This document shows positions 8,084 through 15,799 of a stretch of DNA of 32,901 nt, piece by piece. Each line of letters begins with the position of its first letter. Within the stretch, counting starts at the first letter, position 1. Under the pieces are notes generated by a model that searched no databases, had not been told where the DNA came from, and saw nothing but the letters and a program-made list of their open reading frames with translations. Source of the stretch: an uncultured Prevotella sp. (lineage in GTDB: Bacteria; Bacteroidota; Bacteroidia; Bacteroidales; Bacteroidaceae); assembly GCA_945787895.1 (NCBI GenBank), contig CALZJQ010000017.1, forward strand, positions 1-32,901. Direction: 5' to 3'. A program made the translations under genes and the position numbers.

Positions 8084-9727
8084 TCACAATTTTACCTTGA
8101 GGTTTTCTATGATGCTGTCGGTCATCTTGTCAACGCCGATGTTCTTGAGGGCGGAGACGGCGAAGAAGTGCAGTGAGGCGTATGTGTTCTCCAGGTTGTT
8201 TACCTCGGCTGCCATACCTAACTGCTGGATGAAGAAGTCTTTGAGCTGTGCTTCGTCGTCCATCATTTCCTGTGGCACGTAGCCTGTGTCTGCCTTTACG
8301 AGAATGAGATTGACATGTATCTTGTCAGTAGCATGGGTAAACTGGTCGGAGAGTGCCTTGACGGAATGAATGACATCCGAGAGCTTTGATGTCGGCTTGA
8401 TGGCTTTCTTTGCTATGTTTTCGTTGTACCACGCTGCAAAGTCGCCGTCAATGTCATATTCCGTAAAGTCCATGGTGAACGGATCGACAAGGATAGATAC
8501 TACTTCCACGTCTTTGAAGAACTGCATATAGTCTGACTTGACGTTGGTGAACAGCTCTCCGCCTATGTCGTTGATGAAGAAGTGGTACGGTAGCGGTGCT
8601 TTTCCCGGCACAAGGATTTGCAGGCTTCTGCGCATATCGTTGATGCTGGTCTGTGCTGCTATCTCCTGTTCTTTGCCTTCCTTTATGTCGGTGATTATCT
8701 TCTGTGCTTCCTTGCTTACTTGGTCTGTGAAGGTCACCTCGGCAAAGCGTCTCATCATATTGCCCACGAATCTGTAGGTGAGGCAGGTCTTGCCTGACTC
8801 TGGCAGTCCTACGAAGGCGATGTGTTTCTCCACACCGGTCTGATAGTTGATGATGCGTTTGCAGTGCGGGCACATTCTTTCGAGTGAGTCTCTGCCGTTG
8901 AGCAGCATGGTGGGCATCTCCTCTTCCGTCTGTGGATGCTTGATATGGAAGAGTCCGTAAGGACCGGGGCGCAGCTTTATGGGCAGTTCATAGCCTTCTG
9001 AGAGGTATGTAGCGGGTTCTGACGGGTTATGGCAGAACGGGCATGGATGCTTGATGTTGTACTTTGAGGTCATCACGTACTCCACGAGCATGAAGGATCC
9101 TGCTACAATCATCGTGATTATTGCAGCGGCTACTCCCAGCATTATCGGTGTGAGGGCAATGATGAGGAACAACATGCCGTACTCCGTTACAGCGAATTTG
9201 CCGAGTTCCCATAGGTTGAGTGCGCTGTAGAAGTTGAATCCCGCTTCGACACAATCGTTTGCGAATGTTTCGATGTTGTCTTTATAATAGACTATCACTC
9301 CTCCTATCAGTACGGGGAGACAGCCTACGGGCTGCATTCCTATGAGGCACAGCACGCCTATGGCGAGGAGGATATATCCTATGATGATGAGTCCCCAAAG
9401 GAGTATTTTTACAAACCACAGCAGTCCGTAGCCTATTCCTCCTACAGCGAAGAGGATGAATGCAGAGAAAGCAGCGGATACCACGATGGCCATGGCGATG
9501 TATGCAACAGCCATGTATGGTTGCTTGTTGAACATAAACATCCTGCGCATTCCGTTCTCGTCATATTCTCCGCTGAGGTTTTCCCATATCTCCTTCCATT
9601 TGTCTAAGGTGAATGCGACTGCGAGGGTTACCAATGCCAGAATGGCGAATATCCATAACACTATTTCTGCCGTTTGTCCAGGGATATATATTCCTGCGAG
9701 GGGTGTGATGCTTAGTAAGGGAATCAT
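8084..9727 (-). CDS. Membrane-anchored zinc-ribbon GTPase of the double-GTPase (DO-GTPase) type
   Basis: I place the start at 9727 (MIPLLSITPLAG). The longer frame to 9823 would translate an intergenic repeat as TTKQQNNK units. Residues about 15-215 hold five or six transmembrane helices. A zinc ribbon has knuckles CPFC (about 228) and CPHC (about 285). The GTPase domain begins directly after with Walker A GLPESGKT (about 306-313), a G3-like INDIGGE and a G4-like LVKAD. The arrangement zinc ribbon plus P-loop resembles the soluble GTPase encoded two genes upstream, which supports a working pair. I recall the Pfam names DO-GTPase1 and DO-GTPase2 for such pairs; which number applies here is uncertain. 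It probably sits in the inner membrane with the GTPase domain in the cytoplasm, switching the complex between nucleotide states. Confidence 0.85.
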   Translation of the reverse strand: MIPLLSITPLAGIYIPGQTAEIVLWIFAILALVTLAVAFTLDKWKEIWENLSGEYDENGMRRMFMFNKQPYMAVAYIAMAIVVSAAFSAFILFAVGGIGYGLLWFVKILLWGLIIIGYILLAIGVLCLIGMQPVGCLPVLIGGVIVYYKDNIETFANDCVEAGFNFYSALNLWELGKFAVTEYGMLFLIIALTPIMLGVAAAIITMIVAGSFMLVEYVMTSKYNIKHPCPFCHNPSEPATYLSEGYELPIKLRPGPYGLFHIKHPQTEEEMPTMLLNGRDSLERMCPHCKRIINYQTGVEKHIAFVGLPESGKTCLTYRFVGNMMRRFAEVTFTDQVSKEAQKIITDIKEGKEQEIAAQTSINDMRRSLQILVPGKAPLPYHFFINDIGGELFTNVKSDYMQFFKDVEVVSILVDPFTMDFTEYDIDGDFAAWYNENIAKKAIKPTSKLSDVIHSVKALSDQFTHATDKIHVNLILVKADTGYVPQEMMDDEAQLKDFFIQQLGMAAEVNNLENTYASLHFFAVSALKNIGVDKMTDSIIENLKVKL

Positions 9728-9856
9728 GTTTTGTTGTTTTGTTGTTTTGTTGTTTTGTTGTTTTGTTGTTTTGTTGTTTAGTTGTTTGGTTGTTTGTGGC
9801 GCAATTGAGTCGGATACTATCAACTAAACAACAAGACAACAAAACAACAAAACACC
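9728..9856. repeat. TTGTTTTG / CAACAAAA fold-back element
   Basis: Six or so copies of TTGTTTTG-like octamers (9729-9793) are followed by a 33-bp core containing GCGCAATTGAGTCGG, then by complementary CAACAAGACAACAAAAC repeats (about 9823-9852). The element fills the whole gap between the GAP1-like gene and the membrane GTPase gene. On the transcript the A/C-rich arm abuts the GTPase start codon. Confidence 0.85.
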
Positions 9857-12262
9857 CTATTTCTTTGGTTTGAAGACACCAAAGATAGCCTTGAAAAATC
9901 CCTTTATTTTCTGAATGCGTTTATAACTCTTGTATTCTTTTGCGTATGATTTTTCAAAGAAAGCCTCTTTCCATTCTTTTTTCATGTCGAGCGTGGAAAT
10001 GATTTCAAATGCTTTCTTGAATGTCATCTTCTTTCTTTCCCTTAGGATAATGTCGAGTTTCAGAGGGTCGGCGACGGCAGCATTAAGGTCGTCAATCTCT
10101 TCTTTTACATCGACTCCTGGGTTGAAGTTCTCATAGAGTGCTATGAGTTCTTTCTGAGTGATGCTATTCTTATCCGCAGCTTTGAGGAAGGCATGGAGCA
10201 GTCTGTCGAAGGAGTCTCTGTCTTCCAATTCCCTGACGAGATAGAACATGGCGGGTATGGTGGAAGCGGACATATCGTCGTATCTGTCATATACTACCAT
10301 ATCGAGGTACATGGCAAGGTTGACGAAACTCTCGTTTCTGATGTTGAGGAATCCGAGAACGTTGCTGTTGAGCTTGCGCAGGGCCTCGGCGGCATTCTCG
10401 TGATTGTCCTTGTACATCCTCTTTATCTCTCCGAGGAAAGGTGTGTAGAGATTGTCGCTGTTGAAACCATTGCTGATGAGTTTTTTCAGCGAGTCATTAC
10501 CTTCGAGAATTTCTGTCAGTTGCTCTACCCCACTGATTGTCCGGTAAGGGTTTCTGTTTGCCTTGATGGAATAATAGAACAGCGGAGCATATTCCTTTTC
10601 GGTAAGTCTGTCGCTGAAGGCATTGAGCAGGTCGGGACAGGTGCCTTGGTTGAGATAGTGCTCCAGCATCTCCCACATCATGCCTGCCGGCTTGGCTCTT
10701 TTCTGCAGAATGGTGATGAAGAACTGCACCTTTGCCTCGTTGTCGCTTCCATGGGTATCGTCGATGATGGGTATGAGATATTTCTTCTCCATGTCGGGCA
10801 GGACAAAGCGGTTGTAGAGCATATTGTCCTTGCCCTTGAGTTCGGCTTCGGTAAGGAATACCTTGTAGAGGTCGAGCATATAGGGATACAGCACTTTTTC
10901 CTCCACGTAGTCACAGTGTTCCTCGAAGACGCTCTTGTCGAAGAACTGTCTTGTTCCCTTTACCGTGTGCTTGTCGAGTACTTTGCAGAGGAATGCCGCA
11001 CTGCTTAGGATACATCTGCTGACGCTGCCCATGACAGCCTGCGTGTTGTCCTGCATATTGAAGCCGTAGGACTCAAACTTATGGAAATCGCTGATGAGGT
11101 CGATGATGTTCTCCGTCGTGCAGGTGTTCATGGCCTCGGTGACGAGGTTGTCGAAATGCTCTGCATTCGGTGTGTCTTTCTTGGTGTACTCGCTGAGGAC
11201 TCTGAGTAATTCATCGCTTGAATATTTCAGGGTGGTGTAGTTGAATCTATGACGCTGTATGCAGTAGAGGAAGAAATTGTCGATGGTCTCTTTGGACATT
11301 TTCTTCACTGTCGCATACTCGGGCATCATGAGCCAGCGCAGAATGTCGTCTATCTGCGTCTTGTTGTTGCCGAACGCGCTGCTCACGAGTGATAGTAGTT
11401 CCTTGCCGAATGTTTTTGCTTCGTCCGTGTCGGGCATTTCGGCATTGTCTATGTCCATATACTCGTAGAGTCCGGGATATAGTTGGTGGGGATAGTCCGG
11501 CAGGATGAAATAGATGTCGAAATAATTGTTGATGCCATTGCTCCTGTGGTTGACAAGGGTGTGTATCTCTGTGGCAGACTTTCTGTCGAGCATTCTGTAG
11601 AAGTCTGCTGCAAGCGTGCGGGCACGTTCTTTCGTTACCCTTACGACGAGTTTCTTGCCGTTCTGCTTTGCTTTTAGATACGTGAAGAAGAGTTTCACGA
11701 CATCTTTGTCGAGCGAGTCCTTTACGTCAGCCTCAAAGGACTTTGTCTCTACGGGCAGCGGAGTCTGCTTGCCGAGAGATATGGTTCTCATCTCCTCGTT
11801 GTCCTCTGTCGGTCGCACGGAGGCGGGGATGAAATGGTTTGACTCCGGCAAGGCTTTCTCGTAGAGTATCTGATAGACAGAGGACTCCGGCAGTTCTTCA
11901 AAGGCGTAGTAGTCGATGACGTAGTTGCCAGGACGCGTGGGAATGCCATTGCTGTAAAAAGCATAGTTGAAGCCTACGTAGGCTCTGCGTGCTATGATGT
12001 GGAACATCTTGCCCTGCCTGTCGGTGATGCTGGTGACGGCATAGTATTTTGCTATGTCGTCCATTATTTCAGGGTGCTCCTTTATCTGTGCCGTAGTGGG
12101 CTGGTTGGAGAGGTCTTCCCACATATCATTGAAGAGGTTGATGTCCCTGATGGCTTCAATGAGTGATTCGGGTGTTCCCTCCGTTGCAGTCCTTATTCCG
12201 AAGCCTGCACCTCCTGTCATTGAACTCTCTGAGGAGTTGTATATTATGTGGTAGTAGTTCAT
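9857..12262 (-). CDS. GTPase-associated protein 1 (GAP1)-like protein
   Basis: The N-terminus (YHIIYNSSESSMTGGAGFGI, with TGGAGFGIR at residues 16-24) resembles the GAP1 N-terminal domain, a family that I recall as being named for co-occurrence with double-GTPase genes in predicted conflict systems. The rest, about 600 residues, is largely helical with no catalytic motif that I can identify and no membrane segment or signal peptide; the C-terminus is strongly basic (KIKGFFKAIFGVFKPKK). It lies between the two GTPase genes, which fits a scaffold or regulator bridging them. The name does not mean GTPase-activating protein, and that activity has not been shown. Assignment rests on motif memory and gene context; a profile search would settle it. 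Confidence 0.75.
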   Translation of the reverse strand: MNYYHIIYNSSESSMTGGAGFGIRTATEGTPESLIEAIRDINLFNDMWEDLSNQPTTAQIKEHPEIMDDIAKYYAVTSITDRQGKMFHIIARRAYVGFNYAFYSNGIPTRPGNYVIDYYAFEELPESSVYQILYEKALPESNHFIPASVRPTEDNEEMRTISLGKQTPLPVETKSFEADVKDSLDKDVVKLFFTYLKAKQNGKKLVVRVTKERARTLAADFYRMLDRKSATEIHTLVNHRSNGINNYFDIYFILPDYPHQLYPGLYEYMDIDNAEMPDTDEAKTFGKELLSLVSSAFGNNKTQIDDILRWLMMPEYATVKKMSKETIDNFFLYCIQRHRFNYTTLKYSSDELLRVLSEYTKKDTPNAEHFDNLVTEAMNTCTTENIIDLISDFHKFESYGFNMQDNTQAVMGSVSRCILSSAAFLCKVLDKHTVKGTRQFFDKSVFEEHCDYVEEKVLYPYMLDLYKVFLTEAELKGKDNMLYNRFVLPDMEKKYLIPIIDDTHGSDNEAKVQFFITILQKRAKPAGMMWEMLEHYLNQGTCPDLLNAFSDRLTEKEYAPLFYYSIKANRNPYRTISGVEQLTEILEGNDSLKKLISNGFNSDNLYTPFLGEIKRMYKDNHENAAEALRKLNSNVLGFLNIRNESFVNLAMYLDMVVYDRYDDMSASTIPAMFYLVRELEDRDSFDRLLHAFLKAADKNSITQKELIALYENFNPGVDVKEEIDDLNAAVADPLKLDIILRERKKMTFKKAFEIISTLDMKKEWKEAFFEKSYAKEYKSYKRIQKIKGFFKAIFGVFKPKK

Positions 12263-12305
12263 GATAATCGGGTTGTCGAGGTTTTAGTTCTTTCTGTTAT
12301 CTACT

Positions 12306-12357
12306 GGTATGCCGAAGCCTCCGGTCATTTATTGTCTGTCGGTATGCCGAAGCCTCC
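12306..12357. repeat. 35-bp direct duplication at the 3' end of the zinc-ribbon GTPase gene
   Basis: The 17-mer GGTATGCCGAAGCCTCC occurs at 12306-12322 and 12341-12357, with similar flanks (CTGTTATCTACT versus TTGTCTGTC). The upstream copy on the minus strand encodes the last residues GGFGIPTDNK; the second copy falls after the stop codon and would encode GGFGIPVDNR in another frame. Confidence 0.85.
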
Positions 12358-13554
12358 AATCTTGTGGAGCACCCATATCAGCGGGTCCATGACGCGGAAT
12401 GGTTTCACCTGCTCGTTGTCCAGTATGTCTATCTTCATCATGGCGTTGGTCATGCTTCCGAGAGCCGACACTCCGAAGAACCTGGCATTGTCGCCCCATA
12501 GGTGAGTGATGTCATCGCCGAGAGCTCCCTCGTCCCAGTGTTCCTCCATATAGCCCTTTATCATGTTGCTTGCCTCGTCAATCTCTTTCAGTGAGAAGAC
12601 TCCTGTGTTGATGAACGAACTGTTGTGCTTGAATGCAGTGATGTCAAATTCGAGGTCTTCCTGATTCTGTATGACGGAGTCGAACTTACTCATGACGAAA
12701 GCGAAAGGTGTCTCTTTCAGTTTTGGATTGTCGGTGACGAATGAACGCAACGCATCCATCGTTTCGCTGAAAGGTGTTGCCTTGTCCTGATTGACGATGT
12801 TCTTTGATGCCAGTATGTTTTGGATGTATGGCAGGGAGAGAGTATCGAGAAGCACTATGACAGCCTTTGATTTCTGCAGGTACTTGGCATTCTTCTTTAT
12901 CTCTTCGGGGTCACGGAAACTCTCGCCTGCCGTATCGTAGAAGACGAGATAGACCGCCTTGTTCGTAGTGTGGCTCTCAAGGCGGAACAGCCATGGTATA
13001 GGGTGTGATGTCACTCGTGTCTGCGGCACGGGTGTATGATCCTTGAATATCGTATCCTTTGCTCTTCCGTAGAGATGGTTCGTGTATTCTGTCTTTGTCC
13101 TTCCCACGAGTTGCGGCACTATCTGCGAGAGTGACAGCTTATAGCCGTATTTCTGCATCTGCTGGATGAGGGTGACGATATAGTTTGACTTGCCGCTGGC
13201 AGGACCTCCGATGACGGAAACTATTTCCGAGCCTTTCTCTATCATCTCTGTAGGTAGCCAGTTGTTGCAGTGGGGGCATACGAATCGTGTAGAGGGCGTG
13301 CCGCATTTGTCGCACTTGCACGCTTTCGGCTTATATCCGAAAAGCTTGTCTTTCCATCCTATTTCAGGGTAGAAGACGTGCTTTGACATAACTTTCTCAT
13401 CCCAGTGTTCGTTGAATCTCTGGTTTTCCTCGCGTTCGCATACTTCTTGCGGCATGCCATCAATGGTGCGGGTGGCATAGTTCTCGCACTGCACCATCAC
13501 CTCTGTATTATTGAAGCTCTCAAAGCAGTATGGGCATAATATTGTCTTTGCCAT
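12325..13554 (-). CDS. Soluble zinc-ribbon TRAFAC-type GTPase (DO-GTPase2-like)
   Basis: The protein opens with CPYC (residues 7-10) and carries two further knuckles, CDKC and CPHC, before the GTPase domain, so one or two zinc ribbons are likely. The nucleotide-binding motifs are clear: Walker A GGPASGKSN (about 114-122), G3 VFYDTAGESF (about 201-210) and G4 MSKFD (about 288). There is no transmembrane helix, unlike its partner encoded two genes downstream. The family is known mostly from gene-neighbourhood work as a component of predicted conflict systems; its exact role is unknown. The start is preceded by a purine-rich leader with GGAAATCACC. It lies between the 679-aa gene and the GAP1-like gene and should act with both. 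The 3' end shows a recent 35-bp duplication. Confidence 0.88.
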   Translation of the reverse strand: MAKTILCPYCFESFNNTEVMVQCENYATRTIDGMPQEVCEREENQRFNEHWDEKVMSKHVFYPEIGWKDKLFGYKPKACKCDKCGTPSTRFVCPHCNNWLPTEMIEKGSEIVSVIGGPASGKSNYIVTLIQQMQKYGYKLSLSQIVPQLVGRTKTEYTNHLYGRAKDTIFKDHTPVPQTRVTSHPIPWLFRLESHTTNKAVYLVFYDTAGESFRDPEEIKKNAKYLQKSKAVIVLLDTLSLPYIQNILASKNIVNQDKATPFSETMDALRSFVTDNPKLKETPFAFVMSKFDSVIQNQEDLEFDITAFKHNSSFINTGVFSLKEIDEASNMIKGYMEEHWDEGALGDDITHLWGDNARFFGVSALGSMTNAMMKIDILDNEQVKPFRVMDPLIWVLHKIGGFGIPTDNK

Positions 13555-13623
13555 GGTGATTTCCTTTTTTTTTGTTTTTTTTTCCTTCCTCTTTCTCTCT
13601 CTCTCTCTCTCCTCTTTCTCTTA
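13555..13623. repeat. TC microsatellite and T tracts in an operon gap
   Basis: An uninterrupted run of nine TC dinucleotides (13594-13611) lies between T8-T9 tracts and CCTCTTTCTC. On the transcript it is a GA-rich leader ending about 40 bases before the start of the zinc-ribbon GTPase gene. Such tracts vary readily in length. Confidence 0.85.
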
Positions 13624-15663
13624 TTACAGATTATAGCTGCCGGTGCCTCGGATGTCGAATCTGTTGATGGGGACGTTCTCGTCCTCATGGGGCCAGAACT
13701 TCACCATGAATGTCTTGTCATCCTTGCCGAGACCGAACTTGGAAGGCTCGCCTTTTTCATCCACGACGATGTCTTCTGCGCCTTTCTCCACGTCAAAGCA
13801 TACCACGCCTCTTCTATCCTCGGGTATCTTCGTGATAGTCTTTGGTGATATTATGAGCACTCCCCGGCATGGCAGAGGTTTGGTAATCTGCAATTTTATG
13901 CTTATCGTTTTCTTTGCTTTAAATCCGAGGAATCCTCCTGACTTCTCCACGCTGACGGTGACGCTGCCTTTTACGTCCTCTATGTCAAGTACGGGCAGTG
14001 ACTCCATGGTCATTTCCCTCATCTGCTCCAGATGCTTGCGCTTGGCTACGAGGGTAGGTTCGCTCTCAAACAGTCGTTTCTCTTCCAGATACTTGGGATA
14101 GAGGTCGCGGTATTTCTTCACTTTCCTGCGGAGGACGTCGGGCATGTCCTGGAGCTGGTTGGTCTTGTCGAGGTAAGTCCTCAGTTCTTCCTCCTTCTCA
14201 CGTATGTCCTCGACTATGTCCCTGACTTCTCGCAGTTGCATGAGATTGATGAGCAGGGAGTTGTTCCGCTCTATCTCTTTCAGTGTGTCGAAGGCTTTGC
14301 CGTTTGCGAGTGTAAGGCTGTCGCTGGTGGACATCTTGGCGATAATCTTCTCTGCCTCGTCAAACTGGCTGTGCTGCATCAGCGTTTCCCATGAAAGGGT
14401 CTGGTTTATGTTGCTTGCCGTGACGCTGTCGTAGGCATCTCGCAGTTGCCTTACAGCCATGCCTGCATCTGAGCGCAGTCTGCCTAAGGTCTCGGCATTC
14501 TTTACGTACTCGCGTATTCTCTCCCGTTCGTTGGCCTTGTCCATGTATATCCGCTCAAGGTCGTTGAGATTTTCCTCAAGGGAGGAATACATGACGTTGT
14601 ATCTGCCCAATGCTTCCTGTACGGCATTGTCGTCAAAGTAGGTATATTTCCCGTCGCTCTCCGTCTCGCTGACGCATTTTCCGAGGAATGTCTTGTCCTT
14701 GAACACGTCACCCATGAGCACCGTGTGGAGATGGTTGTTGCGGATACTCTCCTTGTAGTATTTCCTTACGGCGGCGATGGTCTCGCGGATGGCATCCTCC
14801 ACGAGCAGGCGCAGCTGTCTGCCGTCAATCTCGATGGGAGGGTATATATTGCCCGGATTGCGTGAGTAATGGAAGCGTTCCACCCAAAACGTCTCGTCTT
14901 TCCATTCCTTCAGCCATACCTCGGCAAACTGCATCTGATACCTGTATTCCCGCTCCTTTTCCTCTGTGCCGTAGAGCATGTTGTTGTTCCTCTCGTAGAG
15001 ATCTACAACCATCTTGGCGAGCTGGTATTTCAGGAACTCGCTACCCTGCTTCTTCAGGCGTATTGCGTCATCGCCCTGCATGAACTGTTCTCCGCACCAT
15101 GTCTGCACGGAGAGCAGTATGTCGTTGCCTGATGACTGTATGACAAGCATCTGGTCACCGAACGAGGGCGACATCGTGCGGTTGTCATAGTTCACCTTGT
15201 CAGCCAGGAGGTCATAGATTTCCTTGCTGTAGCTGCGCACCCGTCCCAGTCTTTGCTCTATATACCCGGCAAAGGCACGGCGTGCTTTCAGCGGTATGAC
15301 GGTGGCGAAGTGCAGCACTACCTCCGGTGTATCGGTGAAGAGCGTGGCATTTGCCCAGTCACGCAACGCTCCTATGATGCCGGCAAGGTCAAGCAGTTCG
15401 ATGAACCTATAGTTTTCTCCCGGCACGTTGTCTCCTTCTTCGAGATGTTTCCAGAAGTCTCCATAGTAACCTTCCTTTCCCGCCTCGGCATTGGCTTTGT
15501 TCGTCTCGTTGGCATTGAACATACCATTGTTGCCACGGTTGAAGAACAGCCACAGGCGGCGGGATGCTTGCTGGTCAATATATTTATTGACATTTCCATT
15601 CTCACCGATGCCTATCGGGATGATATAGTCGGCATCGAGGTATAGTTGCAGGTATTTGGGCAT
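13624..15663 (-). CDS. Large protein of unknown function, helical middle and beta-rich ends
   Basis: I do not recognise this 679-residue protein. The N-terminal 230 residues (from MPKYLQLYLDADYIIPIGIG) alternate strands and helices and include FGDQMLVIQSSGNDILLSV, which could belong to an actin-like or other Rossmann-type fold, but no P-loop or phosphate motif is certain. Residues about 240-540 are mostly charged helix with probable coiled coils (for example ERERIREYVKNAETLGRL and EEELRTYLDKTNQL). The last 130 residues look like a beta domain (VKGSVTVSVEKSGGF, then TISIKLQITKPLP). There is no signal peptide or membrane helix, so it should be cytosolic. It lies between the HSP70-like gene and the GTPase gene, separated on each side only by repeat sequence, which suggests a structural or adaptor subunit. 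Confidence 0.85.
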   Translation of the reverse strand: MPKYLQLYLDADYIIPIGIGENGNVNKYIDQQASRRLWLFFNRGNNGMFNANETNKANAEAGKEGYYGDFWKHLEEGDNVPGENYRFIELLDLAGIIGALRDWANATLFTDTPEVVLHFATVIPLKARRAFAGYIEQRLGRVRSYSKEIYDLLADKVNYDNRTMSPSFGDQMLVIQSSGNDILLSVQTWCGEQFMQGDDAIRLKKQGSEFLKYQLAKMVVDLYERNNNMLYGTEEKEREYRYQMQFAEVWLKEWKDETFWVERFHYSRNPGNIYPPIEIDGRQLRLLVEDAIRETIAAVRKYYKESIRNNHLHTVLMGDVFKDKTFLGKCVSETESDGKYTYFDDNAVQEALGRYNVMYSSLEENLNDLERIYMDKANERERIREYVKNAETLGRLRSDAGMAVRQLRDAYDSVTASNINQTLSWETLMQHSQFDEAEKIIAKMSTSDSLTLANGKAFDTLKEIERNNSLLINLMQLREVRDIVEDIREKEEELRTYLDKTNQLQDMPDVLRRKVKKYRDLYPKYLEEKRLFESEPTLVAKRKHLEQMREMTMESLPVLDIEDVKGSVTVSVEKSGGFLGFKAKKTISIKLQITKPLPCRGVLIISPKTITKIPEDRRGVVCFDVEKGAEDIVVDEKGEPSKFGLGKDDKTFMVKFWPHEDENVPINRFDIRGTGSYNL

Positions 15664-15799
15664 TTTTGTTGTTTAGTTGTTTGGTTGTTTGGTTGTTTAG
15701 TTGTTTGGTTGGTTGGTTGTATTGTTGTTAGCCAGACTCCATTGCGAAGACAAACAACAAAACCACAAAACAACAAAACAACCAAACAACCAAACAAAG
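15664..15799. repeat. TTGTTTGG / CCAAACAA fold-back element
   Basis: Repeated TTGTTTGG and TTGTTTAG units (15668-15716) face complementary CAACAAAACAACCAAACAACC repeats (15755-15796), around a core containing GACTCCATTGCG. The element fills the gap between the HSP70-like gene and the 679-aa gene, and its A/C-rich transcript arm ends at the start codon of the latter. Confidence 0.85.

Noticed and set aside
9728-9823. Longer start for the membrane GTPase at 9823
   Set aside because: It would translate the intergenic octamer repeat as TTKQQNNK units; the internal ATG at 9727 gives a normal N-terminus and follows the same CAA-rich leader pattern as other genes.
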